Source: Membranihabitans marinus (GTDB lineage Bacteria > Bacteroidota > Bacteroidia > Chitinophagales > Saprospiraceae). Taken from it: a stretch of DNA of 64,000 bases. Position 1 is the first letter of the stretch; every line of letters starts with the position of its first letter. Below are positions 53,356-62,050 of this stretch, in pieces. Location of the stretch: assembly GCF_019802045.1 (NCBI RefSeq), contig NZ_JAHVHU010000009.1, positions 124,001 to 188,000 on the forward strand. The letters run 5' to 3'. The notes below the pieces were generated by a model, which was not told the origin of the DNA, did no database searches, and was given only the letters and a program-made list of their open reading frames with translations. Made by a program: the position numbers and the translations under genes.

Positions 53356-56163
53356 TTATAAGCCGACCTTAAAATGGCGGATATCCATCTTGAAACTCAG
53401 CATTAAATACTGTTGCAAAACATTGGTCTGCACATCTTCAATGAAAGTTTCCGTGACCTGGCGGGTCAGGCTGTTATTTTGATTGAGCAAATCAAATACA
53501 CCCAAACTAATCTCTCCGCGGTCATTCTTAAAGAGCTTTTTGCCAATACTCATGTTCCACAACAGATAATTTTGATCAAAGCTGTCATCCAGTCCGCTAT
53601 AAAATTGGTGGGTCGCATCTGTACGAAAAACAATTCCATTGCCCAGTACCCAGTCAAATTTTAACCGGGTGCTTTGGTTAAAATAGTCCGTGCTCAAAGC
53701 CTCTTGCAAGGTGTTTTGAACCGTGTTGAAGTTGCTCCGGCTGGACAGTGTAAAATCCACCCGTTCGCTAAAATTGCTACCCAGAGTAAGACCTATGCCG
53801 ACATTTGTGTTGTCGGAATAATTCAGCTCTTCGTTGACCAATCCGGGCGAACGAATAAATCCTCCGGTCAGATCAATGTTGAGATTGGACTGTAAAGGAC
53901 GCAAGGGAAACCCATAGGTCAAAAATGACCGAATATTCCACTGGCCGTCTAAGTTGACAGGCAGTGTGAGCTGGGCGCCTTTTTCCACATCATACTGATC
54001 CAGGATCGGGTGCTGATCAGCCGCCAGAAAGGTGCTGTTGGCTATGTAATCATTGGTCAGACTACCACCTACCATGGCAAAAAATACAGAGGATTTTTCG
54101 GTATTGGTCTTCGTATATCGGGCAAAGAGACTATGGTTGTAGGATTGATTCAGATCCGGATTTCCTACAGTCAATTGAAGCGGATTACTATTGTTCAGTA
54201 CATTCTGGAGCTGATCTATGGAAGGCAACTGCGTACTGGTCCGGTACATCAACCGTAGGTTTTCAGATCTGGAAAACTTGTACCTAAGCATAGCCATTGG
54301 CAATACATTCCAGTAACTGTTTTCGTAGGTATTGACCATCGGCACTCGCTGTTCATTCAACAGATTGGCGTATTGAAGACCGGCTCTCGACATCATAGAG
54401 AAGTCCCCCGACCGGTAGTTGTATCCAGTACCCAGGGATTGGGTAACATAGTCATTGGAAAACACATTGCTCAGATCAGGATTGAACAAGTCGTATTCTT
54501 CCGAACCTTCATCCATATCATAGGTTTCTTTATGACTTTCTTCCTGCTGATAGCTGCTGCGATAATTCATCATCAACATAGCTTTCTCGCCGATCGGTTC
54601 TGTGAACTGCAGATTAGCGGACGCGTTCCATGAGGAATTGTCCAACGAAGCGTACTGATCCAGGATCGATGGAATGCCTATATTATCCTGAAAGATGTTT
54701 TCGGAATAGAGATAACTGCTTCCTTTCCGGGGCGCATAACCCGAATTGATCCGCACGGAAAAAGTTCGTCGTGGTTTGTTGAACTTGTGTTTCCAGGTCA
54801 GGTCATTATTAAAATTTAAAGCTGACAAATCTGCCGTAAAATCATAGTCCGACTGACTCAGCAGATCCTGGGCCTGCATGGTTTGACCAAATACAGACTG
54901 AATGCCTTTGTTGGTCTGAAGTGAAATTCCGGGTCTCCAGTTGAGCGAATTATTTTCATTGATGGTGTAGTCCACTTTAGCGGAAAACCGATGGTTGTAA
55001 TTGGTGCTTTGGGACAGATTATCCTCCGAATACATCTCATTGTTGCCTTGTTCTCCGAAAAACTGCTGAGAAAGGAGTTGTTTGGTCGTGTTATCCCCTT
55101 TGTTAAAAAAATAACTGGCCGTCACTTCTGTTTTGTCGCCCCATTGATCTGAAAAATTGATCCCGGCCGCTGTCGTATTGGTGATTCCACCTTGCTGCCC
55201 CACCATAAAATCGCTGGTCGAGCTGCCAGAACCTCCTCGGCCTCTACCACCTCCTCCAGGACCCCCGCCAGAGCCTCTTCCACCTCGACCGCCCCGGCTG
55301 TTCCCGGAACTACCCACTACCCCCAGGAGATCTTCTGTACTGAAATTTTGCTGATTCACGTTATTGGACATACCGATCAGTGAAATCCGCTGATCCCCAT
55401 TGAAAATGTTTAAGTTGCCGCCAGCTTGATATTTGTCCTCGTACCCATAGCCGCCCTGAATCTTGCCAAACTGACCATTCCGCATACTGGCTTTGGTTAC
55501 GATATTGATGGTCTTGGAGGTTTCTCCATCTTCAAAACCCGTAAAATTAGCCTGCTCGCTTTGTTGATCAAAAATTTCGATCTTATCGATCACCTCAGAG
55601 GGCAGGTTTCTCAGCGCAGCAGTCGGATCATTCCCGAAAAAAGGTTTCCCGTCCACCAGCACTTTTTTCACGTCTTCGCCCTGTGTCTGAACCTTTCCGT
55701 CCTGTAATACCACTGTTGGCATTTTTGCGATCAGGTCTTCCGCATTGGCATCGGGCAGAGTCTTATAAGCAGCAGCGTCATACACGGAAGTATCCCCCCG
55801 CAGCTGCACGGGCACCACTTCACCTTCTATGGTTAGTTCATCCAGTTCTACACCCGGTTTCATTCGGAGGATTCCCAGGTCAACACTTGCTGCGTCCACC
55901 TCGATCTGTCGGACTAATTTTTGGAAGCCGACATAGGTGACTTCGACCAAGTATGCCCCTTTCGGTAGATCGTCCATCCGGAACCCGCCATCAATGTCTG
56001 TGGTGGCCGTATGGACTTTAGCGGTGTTGGTGTGGACCACGACCACGTTGGCTGCTACCAACGGCTCCTGATTTTCATCGCTGATCAAGCCACGTAGTGT
56101 GCCGTTTTGACCAACCGCGGCGAAGGCGGATAAAAAGAGAAGAAGAAAAAGAAATGTTTTCAT
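53356..56163 (-). CDS. Outer-membrane beta-barrel receptor-like protein (TonB-receptor type)
   Basis: 935 residues with signal peptide. Residues about 20-100: CarboxypepD-like domain (LRGLISDENQEPLVAANVVV). About 105-230: a plug-like domain (YKTLPDANAEDLIAKMPTVV, KVLVDGKPFFGNDPTAALRN). Then a large barrel of the outer-membrane beta-barrel family. Residues about 290-320 are an Arg/Gly repeat of RGGRG/GGRG type, encoded by CCTCCT/GGTGGT triplets. No TonB box is certain. Downstream of the Spy-like gene and opposite the LytS/LytTR pair, which may control it. Confidence 0.85.
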   Translation of the reverse strand: MKTFLFLLLFLSAFAAVGQNGTLRGLISDENQEPLVAANVVVVHTNTAKVHTATTDIDGGFRMDDLPKGAYLVEVTYVGFQKLVRQIEVDAASVDLGILRMKPGVELDELTIEGEVVPVQLRGDTSVYDAAAYKTLPDANAEDLIAKMPTVVLQDGKVQTQGEDVKKVLVDGKPFFGNDPTAALRNLPSEVIDKIEIFDQQSEQANFTGFEDGETSKTINIVTKASMRNGQFGKIQGGYGYEDKYQAGGNLNIFNGDQRISLIGMSNNVNQQNFSTEDLLGVVGSSGNSRGGRGGRGSGGGPGGGGRGRGGSGSSTSDFMVGQQGGITNTTAAGINFSDQWGDKTEVTASYFFNKGDNTTKQLLSQQFFGEQGNNEMYSEDNLSQSTNYNHRFSAKVDYTINENNSLNWRPGISLQTNKGIQSVFGQTMQAQDLLSQSDYDFTADLSALNFNNDLTWKHKFNKPRRTFSVRINSGYAPRKGSSYLYSENIFQDNIGIPSILDQYASLDNSSWNASANLQFTEPIGEKAMLMMNYRSSYQQEESHKETYDMDEGSEEYDLFNPDLSNVFSNDYVTQSLGTGYNYRSGDFSMMSRAGLQYANLLNEQRVPMVNTYENSYWNVLPMAMLRYKFSRSENLRLMYRTSTQLPSIDQLQNVLNNSNPLQLTVGNPDLNQSYNHSLFARYTKTNTEKSSVFFAMVGGSLTNDYIANSTFLAADQHPILDQYDVEKGAQLTLPVNLDGQWNIRSFLTYGFPLRPLQSNLNIDLTGGFIRSPGLVNEELNYSDNTNVGIGLTLGSNFSERVDFTLSSRSNFNTVQNTLQEALSTDYFNQSTRLKFDWVLGNGIVFRTDATHQFYSGLDDSFDQNYLLWNMSIGKKLFKNDRGEISLGVFDLLNQNNSLTRQVTETFIEDVQTNVLQQYLMLSFKMDIRHFKVGL

Positions 56164-56261
56164 TTGATTTGGATGTATAGAAGATGGATAATCGGGATGG
56201 ATGCCAGATCACCCGATTATCCTGAAAAGTGTGAGCTGCATCTTTCATTAGCCGTGATTCA

Positions 56262-56663
56262 TTAACCACGATTGCCACGTCGGCCTTTTCCCCTGTTTCC
56301 GCGCTTGGATTGATTTTCTCGTGAGTCTGCCTTTTCCAGTTTTTCGAGTTGTTCCTCGCTCAAAACCTTTTTAAGCGCTTCGCTTTTTTCCTGATTCATC
56401 GATTTCATAGAAGCCCGGGCGGCGCTGCGGTCCTCTTTGGTTTCCTTCCGGATTTCCATCATTTTTTGCGCATAATCGAGGTTGATGGCACGGACTTCCT
56501 TTTTCTGCTCCTCGGTTAATTCGAGGTGCTTTGCCATTCGTTCGGTTTGTTTGTCTGCCATTTCCTCGGGTGTGGTTGGTCCTTCTCCACGCTGAGCATA
56601 GGTGGTGATGCCAACGAACAGGGCAAAAACGGTGAGTGTGATTGATTTAATAAATGGTTTCAT
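56262..56663 (-). CDS. Spy/CpxP-like (LTxxQ) periplasmic protein with basic Arg/Gly tail
   Basis: 133 residues, signal peptide (MKPFIKSITLTVFALFVG). Helical core with MADKQTERMAKHLELTEEQK then KEVRAINLDYAQKMMEIRKE, the LTxxQ-family pattern, and SMNQEKSEALKKVLSEEQLE. The C-terminus is Arg/Gly-rich (RGNRGKGRRGNRG). Family members act as chaperones or stress sensors in the periplasm; Bacteroidota DUF4890 relatives are similar. Encoded 98 bases upstream of the receptor-like gene on the same strand, so both are likely in one operon. Confidence 0.75.
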   Translation of the reverse strand: MKPFIKSITLTVFALFVGITTYAQRGEGPTTPEEMADKQTERMAKHLELTEEQKKEVRAINLDYAQKMMEIRKETKEDRSAARASMKSMNQEKSEALKKVLSEEQLEKLEKADSRENQSKRGNRGKGRRGNRG

Positions 56664-56950
56664 GATAAGGTGTGTTTTGAATTAAAAAAATGTATTCTGT
56701 GAATATTCTGTAGAGTTTGTATTTCATAATTCCTGATTATGTTATTGTAAATGTAACTCCGCCTGGATGCTCACTAAAATTAATTCAACCAATCGAGGGC
56801 AGGCCTCCACAAAGAGGTGGCCTTTCTCAATGACCGGCGATGTCGTGATGTGTAGGGAGGTTATAGAGACCATAGCCTGGTTTATAGAGACCAAAGCGAT
56901 GCACGTTGAGTCTTTTTCTATTTCCGCAAAATTTTGTTGACATTTAAGCC

Positions 56951-58003
56951 ATGTTGCGATATGAACAAAATAAGATCCTGTGGCAGATCCTGATGTGGGG
57001 TGGCTCGTGGATATTGGTCTCTTTCTTTTTGACGAACGGCCTCGAATCTCCACAATCTTTTGCCCGTCGTGGTTCGGCCAGTTTGGTCGGAATCATCCTG
57101 GTGGTCTCGGTAAACATACGGTATTTGGTGCCCCAGTTTTATTTTAAGAAGCGGCATGGAGTGTTCGTACTGGCTGGTCTCGCACTGATAATACTGACGG
57201 CGCTGCTGATTCATAGTGACGGACTTCCCTGGTCGGATTGGTTTACTTACCAGCGACGGAGCAGTTCGGGATTTCGACGTGGAGGAAGCATGCGAAATAT
57301 GTTTATCGGCGTGCGTTGGCTCAACCGGATGATCCCGTTTATATTTGCATTTTTGGGCAGTACGCTCGTAGAGATTTCATGGTTTATAAATAAAAAGGAA
57401 AAGGAAAACCTCGCCACGGAACTCAAGTTTTTAAAGTCACAGGTCAACCCTCACTTTTTGTTCAATGCACTCAATAATATCTACAGCCTGGCCGTCGATC
57501 GCTCGCCACAAACCCCGGAAAGTGTGATCCAGCTGTCAGAGATACTGCGTTATATGGTTTATGATTCCAATGCGAAGGTGGTTCCCCTGGAACATGAAAT
57601 TAACTATATCAAAAACTATGTCCACCTAAAAAACCTTTCAGATCCGAACAGGCGAAATATCCGTCTCGATCTGCCGGAATCAGTGGCAGGGGTAAATGTT
57701 CCGCCGCTGTTATTTATCCCCTTTGTGGAGAACGCTTTTAAACACAGCAAGATCGAAAGCTCGGAAGATGCGTTTATTGATATAGAACTCCAGGTGGACG
57801 AAGAAGAGGTGACTTTTCGCGTGGTCAATAGCATGCCGCAGCATGAATACACAAAAGATAAAGTCGGAGGCGTCGGTCTGGAGAATATCCGAAAGCGGTT
57901 GGATTTGTTGTACCCCGGGGGGAAGCATCAACTGGACATCCGTCATCTGGAGAATCAGTTTGAAGTCTTTCTTCGGTTAAAGATAAGCAGAAATGAAGTA
58001 TAG
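56951..58003 (+). CDS. LytS-type sensor histidine kinase
   Basis: 350 residues: four membrane helices in the first 160 (WQILMWGGSWILVSFFL, ASLVGIILVVSVNIRYL, FVLAGLALIILTALLI, MIPFIFAFLGSTLVEISW), then the His_kinase domain with KSQVNPHFLFNALNNIYSLA (phospho-His in PHFLFN), and HATPase motifs FIPFVENAFKHSK (N box) and GVGLENIRKRLDLLY (G box). Pairs with the LytTR regulator 57 bases downstream. No periplasmic sensing domain, so it senses within the membrane. Divergent from the Spy-like/receptor operon. Confidence 0.9.
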   Translation: MLRYEQNKILWQILMWGGSWILVSFFLTNGLESPQSFARRGSASLVGIILVVSVNIRYLVPQFYFKKRHGVFVLAGLALIILTALLIHSDGLPWSDWFTYQRRSSSGFRRGGSMRNMFIGVRWLNRMIPFIFAFLGSTLVEISWFINKKEKENLATELKFLKSQVNPHFLFNALNNIYSLAVDRSPQTPESVIQLSEILRYMVYDSNAKVVPLEHEINYIKNYVHLKNLSDPNRRNIRLDLPESVAGVNVPPLLFIPFVENAFKHSKIESSEDAFIDIELQVDEEEVTFRVVNSMPQHEYTKDKVGGVGLENIRKRLDLLYPGGKHQLDIRHLENQFEVFLRLKISRNEV

Positions 58004-58060
58004 TCGTGGAAGACATCTGATCAGTAATTCAACGTATATGCTAAGTCAATTAGAGTTGAT

Positions 58061-58786
58061 ATGAGTAAAATTAACTGTCTCGTCGTCGACGATGAAGAGC
58101 CGGCACGACGACTCATCGAGAACTACATCAACCGGCTTCCGAACCTGCACCTGGTTGGAAAATGTGCCAATCCCCTTTCTGCCATTGAGGTGATGCAGGA
58201 ACACCAGGTGGATCTGATGTTTCTCGATATCCAAATGCCGGAACTGACGGGCGTGGAGTTTCTCAAAACGATGACGACACGGCCTTTGGTGATTTTCACC
58301 ACCGCCTACAAGGAGTACGCCCTGGAAGGTTATGAACTAGATGTGGTTGATTATTTGTTAAAACCATTTCGGTTTGAGCGGTTTGTTCAGGCGGTCCATA
58401 AGGCGATGCATATATTGAAGCCGAAGGTCGGGGCCGCGGTGAATCTTGCGGGTGATGGACCGGCGGAAAAGCAGGAGTCCAAGGATTATCTGCTTGTGAA
58501 ATCAGATTTTAAGGTGTACCGGATTTTCTTTAGAGACATCCAGTACATCGAGAGTATGAAGGAATATGTGGCTTATCATACACCCGAAGGACGCACCTTG
58601 TCGTTGGGGTCTCTGAAAAGTCTGGAAGAGGAGCTGCCTGCCGATCAATTTATTCGTATTCACAAGTCCTATATCGTATCCAAAGCGAAGGTGTCTGCGC
58701 TCGATGGTAATCAGGTCCAAGTTGGCAACCAAAAACTTCCGATTGGCTCGAGTTACAGAAAAGCAGTGATCGAAGCGCTTTTTTGA
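58061..58786 (+). CDS. LytTR-type response regulator
   Basis: 241 residues. Receiver with DDEEPARRLIENYI (acid pocket), phospho-Asp at D56 in LMFLDIQMPELTGVEF, and DYLLKPF lysine. C-terminal LytTR domain: KDYLLVKSDFKVYRIFFRDI then YIESMKEYVAYHT, and FIRIHKSYIVSKAKV. This domain binds direct repeats via beta-strands. The likely target is the divergent operon starting at 56663; the gap 56664-56950 may contain the LytTR sites, though I cannot name a repeat with confidence. Confidence 0.92.
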   Translation: MSKINCLVVDDEEPARRLIENYINRLPNLHLVGKCANPLSAIEVMQEHQVDLMFLDIQMPELTGVEFLKTMTTRPLVIFTTAYKEYALEGYELDVVDYLLKPFRFERFVQAVHKAMHILKPKVGAAVNLAGDGPAEKQESKDYLLVKSDFKVYRIFFRDIQYIESMKEYVAYHTPEGRTLSLGSLKSLEEELPADQFIRIHKSYIVSKAKVSALDGNQVQVGNQKLPIGSSYRKAVIEALF

Positions 58787-58823
58787 AATAATCGGAACAG
58801 CCAGGTTAGCCCGCAAAATCAAA

Positions 58824-58905
58824 CGTCACCCAAAATTGGGCTATGAAATATGCCCAATTTTAAAATTTAAGCAATTGATGCACTGCATATTATGTATCAT
58901 AGCAC
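58824..58905. repeat. Repeat copy I with embedded terminator hairpin
   Basis: A hairpin AAAATTGGGC / GCCCAATTTT at 58832-58861 (10-base loop, perfect) lies between convergent genes and can terminate both. The surrounding 82 bp has, in reverse complement, TGATACATAATATGCAG followed by TGCATCAATT and, at the other end, CCAATTTTGGGTGACG; both ends recur at 63680-63784 in the opposite orientation, with 41 of 43 end positions matching. It contains the palindrome ATGCAGTGCAT. Confidence 0.65.
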
Positions 58906-58928
58906 ATTGACGTGGTGAATAAACCGGG

Positions 58929-59297
58929 TTACGAAGCACTTCGCAGTATTTTCTCCATTTTACGCCCCTTCGCCAATTCATCCACCAACTTATCCAGGTA
59001 TCGTACCTTTTGGGTCAGCGGGTTGTCAATATCTTCGATTCGATAACCACAGATGACCCCCTTGATCAGGTGTGCATTGGGATTTAAGCGGGCTTTTTGA
59101 AAAAAGACTTTGAAGGTGACCTTTTCGTCGATGAGATTTTCAATGTCTTGCGACGTGAATCCCGTTAACCATTCGATGACCTGATGGAGCTCTGCTTGCG
59201 TACGTCCTTTGCGTTCCACCTTGGTGATGTAATGCGGATACACCGAGGCAAAAGTCATTTCAGCCATCCGGCGGTTGTGTTCGGGTGTGGTTTTCAT
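58929..59297 (-). CDS. DUF2200 family protein
   Basis: 122 residues: FASVYPHYITKVERKGRTQA, then EVIEWLTGF-like VIEWLTGFTSQDIENLIDE and CGYRIEDIDNPLTQKVRYLD with KLVDELAKGRKMEKILR. This is the DUF2200 pattern, small all-helical proteins with no assigned function. The ATG overlaps the upstream SRPBCC gene by 4 bases, so both are translated from one message. Confidence 0.88.
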   Translation of the reverse strand: MKTTPEHNRRMAEMTFASVYPHYITKVERKGRTQAELHQVIEWLTGFTSQDIENLIDEKVTFKVFFQKARLNPNAHLIKGVICGYRIEDIDNPLTQKVRYLDKLVDELAKGRKMEKILRSAS

Positions 59298-59764
59298 GGT
59301 GTGGTGTGATCAGGTGAATCGATTTCATCTTTTTTCATAAAATCAAAGGCTCCTTTTCGCAGGGAAACGTCATATTCCAGGTAGGCTTTCATACTGGCTA
59401 GAAAATTGGCCCATCCACCGGTGTTGCCTACCAGCCATTGAAGGTTTTTTTCGCTGAGGCTTTTGCCGTTTTCAACTACCTTGATGACGGTGCTCTTGTC
59501 AGGTTGTTCTTCCAGGGTCATGGTCACTACGGTTTCCGGATCCCAGACATAGGATATGAAGTGGGGTGGTTCGACCGTAATGTCTTTGAGTGGATAGGTG
59601 TCTTTAAATTCCGGAAATTTCCAGGTGATTTCACGACCGGTTTCAAGCCGTCCGCTACTTTCAGAAATAAAGTAACCAGTCATTTTATCCGGATTAACAA
59701 TGCCTTCAAAAACTTCTTCAATTGGTTTTTGAATTTGAATCATAGCTTGAGCGATCAGTTTCAT
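59294..59764 (-). CDS. SRPBCC (AHSA1/START-like) domain protein
   Basis: 156 residues, one helix-grip domain: MIQIQKPIEEVFEGIVNPDK, ISYVWDPETVVTMTLEEQPD, then GWANFLASMKAYLEY. It resembles AHSA1/CalC-like proteins that bind hydrophobic ligands. Member of a two-gene operon with DUF2200. Function unknown. Confidence 0.85.
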   Translation of the reverse strand: MKLIAQAMIQIQKPIEEVFEGIVNPDKMTGYFISESSGRLETGREITWKFPEFKDTYPLKDITVEPPHFISYVWDPETVVTMTLEEQPDKSTVIKVVENGKSLSEKNLQWLVGNTGGWANFLASMKAYLEYDVSLRKGAFDFMKKDEIDSPDHTTP

Positions 59765-59820
59765 CTTATTTGTTTTTGTGTGAAAATCATGTTTAGCAAG
59801 ATTCTGAGCTTACAATGACT

Positions 59821-60303
59821 TCAACCCGAAGGCGCCTCGATCCGTGTATCAGGGCGGTGGTTAATTTCAAAATTACACGAATTGGCAATAAAGCATTGTT
59901 TGTGCGCTTCTTCATGCAGTGCGTTGGCTTTGTCGATATTATTTTGATCTGAAATAATAACCCTTGGATAGATGGTTACCTTCGTGAACCGCCCACCACC
60001 GTTTGCGTCTTCTTCCATAATGCCTGTGGCATGGTCGGTGTATGCCGTGACTACAATATGGTGGACGGTGCACAAATGCAAATAGCACAACATGTGGCAG
60101 GCCGAAATGGCCGACAACAAAAGATCTTCGGGGTTGTATCTGGATTTGTCGCCGTAAAAGGCGGGATCGGACGAGCCCCGGATCACCTCATATTTTCCAT
60201 CGACGCTGATGTCGTGGTTTTTGTTGTAAGCATCCGAGCTTACCGTCCCCTGGCCTTCGTTTCCGGTCCATCTTATGGTGGCTTTGTATTTGTGTATCTT
60301 CAT
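59821..60303 (-). CDS. OsmC family peroxiredoxin-like protein
   Basis: 160 residues: RWTGNEGQGTVSSDAYNKNH, then GSSDPAFYGDKSRYNPEDLL and LSAISACHMLCYLHLC, containing the first catalytic Cys, and HKQCFIANSCNF with the second. OsmC/Ohr-like proteins reduce organic hydroperoxides with these two thiols. The additional cysteine C-x-x-x-x-C in the first helix is uncommon but seen in this OsmC-like subgroup. Stand-alone. Confidence 0.87.
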   Translation of the reverse strand: MKIHKYKATIRWTGNEGQGTVSSDAYNKNHDISVDGKYEVIRGSSDPAFYGDKSRYNPEDLLLSAISACHMLCYLHLCTVHHIVVTAYTDHATGIMEEDANGGGRFTKVTIYPRVIISDQNNIDKANALHEEAHKQCFIANSCNFEINHRPDTRIEAPSG

Positions 60304-60688
60304 CGTGACATTGGCTTTATCATGTGATTATTTCATGCGATTGACTGTTCCCAGGTAAGTCGTTAAGCCTATCGGAGTGTGGGAACGGTAAAAAATTACA
60401 AATTCAGAAGGCTGAGTCATTTTGTCTTCTGTACTAATCGCCCTTCATTCAACGAAGTTACTGACCAGTATGAGGTACATGTATGTTTTTTTACCTGCCC
60501 ACAGTGCATCCATACGAATGGCTTCATTCTAACCGCTTCAAGATAATAAATTTATAACGAGTTACCACCTCTTTTTTGCATTCGCAGGATCGGTGGTGTA
60601 TTTTTTAAAGGGGATAATGCGTCATAAGGCGTCGTCAGTTATCCTGATCATGAGCCAGGAAGAAAAGTTGTCCCATTACAGAGGATTA

Positions 60689-60855
60689 GCACTAGTGGTG
60701 TTTCATAATTAAAATAGAACTAACAAAATTAAGCTATTCAGAACCTAATCCGATCGCTCAGAGGTCGTAATGTATCCTTAGACATTGAGACTTCTCCGAA
60801 GTCGATGAATACTGCAAAAACCATCTGCTAACCTAGTTTTGACCTCGCTGAGATC
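60689..60855. repeat. MITE-like repeat E3 (right end lost)
   Basis: The gap 60304-61086 has no gene. At 60689 the end GCACTAGTGGTGTTTCATAA matches the terminal repeats of E2, followed by AATTAAAATAGAACTAAC and CAGAACCTAATCCGATCGCTC, diverged versions of E1/E2. Palindromes: GACTTC TCC GAAGTC at 60789-60803 and an imperfect GACCTC GCT GAGATC at 60841-60855. No matching right end. An older, decayed copy. Confidence 0.55.
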
Positions 60856-61086
60856 TATTGAATCAAGCTCAAATAGTACTTTTATTTGCGCTAAGCAGGG
60901 TCAAGCTGGGGATGGAAGTGCGAAATAGTACCTGTACATTATTTGTGAATTGGAGAACCAGTTCTTCTTTTGTAATAAAATGGCCTTATTTTGAACAGAT
61001 ACAATTGATCTTATTGTTGAGATCGTGTAGATCTATCCCTATAAACCCAAAGGCAGGTTGTCTGTCAAATAAATAACTTACGCGAT

Positions 61087-62010
61087 ATGAAAATGCAGAA
61101 AACAAACAAATGGATCCTGATTTATGGTGTGATCGCCGCACTGCTGATTGCACTGCATTATGTGTTGCAGCTTTCTGTTTTCGAGGTCTGGAATGAGTAC
61201 GTTCCCTTTTTGGAAAAGCTGAGTATGAGTTTGTTTTTGATTGCATTAATTTTTATGGTCAGCAAAATCATTCGGAAGCTGATCAATACACGGGCTCATC
61301 TGGAGGGCGACCGGTACAATCTATTGCGCATTACCCGGTTGCTGGCGATCGTTTCCAGTTTAATCGTGGCCACTTCGTTTTTATTTCAGAACCTGTATGC
61401 AGCGGTGGTTAGTTTTGGATTAATTTCTCTGATCATTGGTTTTGCACTACAGGCGCCCATTACTTCATTTATCGCCTGGATATATCTGATTTTTCGACGC
61501 CCCTATTTGGTCGGGGATCGAATCCAGATTAACGGACTCCGCGGTGATGTGGTAGAAATCAATTATCTGGATACGACGATGCTGGAATGCAGCGGAGATT
61601 ATTTGGTCAATGATCGGAGAAGCGGCCGGATCATCCGTTTTCCAAACAGCCTGATTCTAAAAGAGGAGGTAATTAATTATTCGGGACCAGACTTTCCGTT
61701 TATATGGAATGAAACGCCGATCCAGGTGGCTTATACCAGTGATCTGGAGTTTGTGGAAGAATGTCTGTTGGCTGCAACAAACCGGGATTTTAGAGAACAT
61801 TATCGGCATTTTGCAGCGCATGAATGGGAAGAATGGGAGCCGGCGGTTTATTTTAGAATAAATACCTATGCGTGGATGGAAGCCGTAATTTCGTACCCGG
61901 TGGAACCCCGGGATACGACCGGCCGTCGAAATCGAATTTTGCGGTATGCGCTGGCCCTGTTAAATGAAGCGCCGGATAAGGTGCAGTTTCCGGAAGGGAC
62001 GCTGCGGTGA
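61087..62010 (+). CDS. Small-conductance mechanosensitive channel (MscS-like)
   Basis: 307 residues: N-terminal membrane helices (WILIYGVIAALLIALHYVLQ, LSMSLFLIALIFMVSKII), a pore helix region (LLAIVSSLIVATSFLFQNLY, AAVVSFGLISLIIGFALQAP, with the G/A-packed TM3) and the beta domain (RPYLVGDRIQINGLRGDVVE and FPNSLILKEEVINYSG). It opens on membrane tension to release solutes. Three helices and a short C-terminus are typical for this form. Stand-alone on the plus strand. Confidence 0.88.
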   Translation: MKMQKTNKWILIYGVIAALLIALHYVLQLSVFEVWNEYVPFLEKLSMSLFLIALIFMVSKIIRKLINTRAHLEGDRYNLLRITRLLAIVSSLIVATSFLFQNLYAAVVSFGLISLIIGFALQAPITSFIAWIYLIFRRPYLVGDRIQINGLRGDVVEINYLDTTMLECSGDYLVNDRRSGRIIRFPNSLILKEEVINYSGPDFPFIWNETPIQVAYTSDLEFVEECLLAATNRDFREHYRHFAAHEWEEWEPAVYFRINTYAWMEAVISYPVEPRDTTGRRNRILRYALALLNEAPDKVQFPEGTLR

Positions 62011-62050
62011 CGGTTGTGATAATGATTCTATTGAATACGTAACCTCATGG

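Noticed and set aside
54858-55354. Proline/arginine-rich frames antisense to the receptor gene
   Set aside because: They arise from the Arg/Gly codon repeat read on the other strand.
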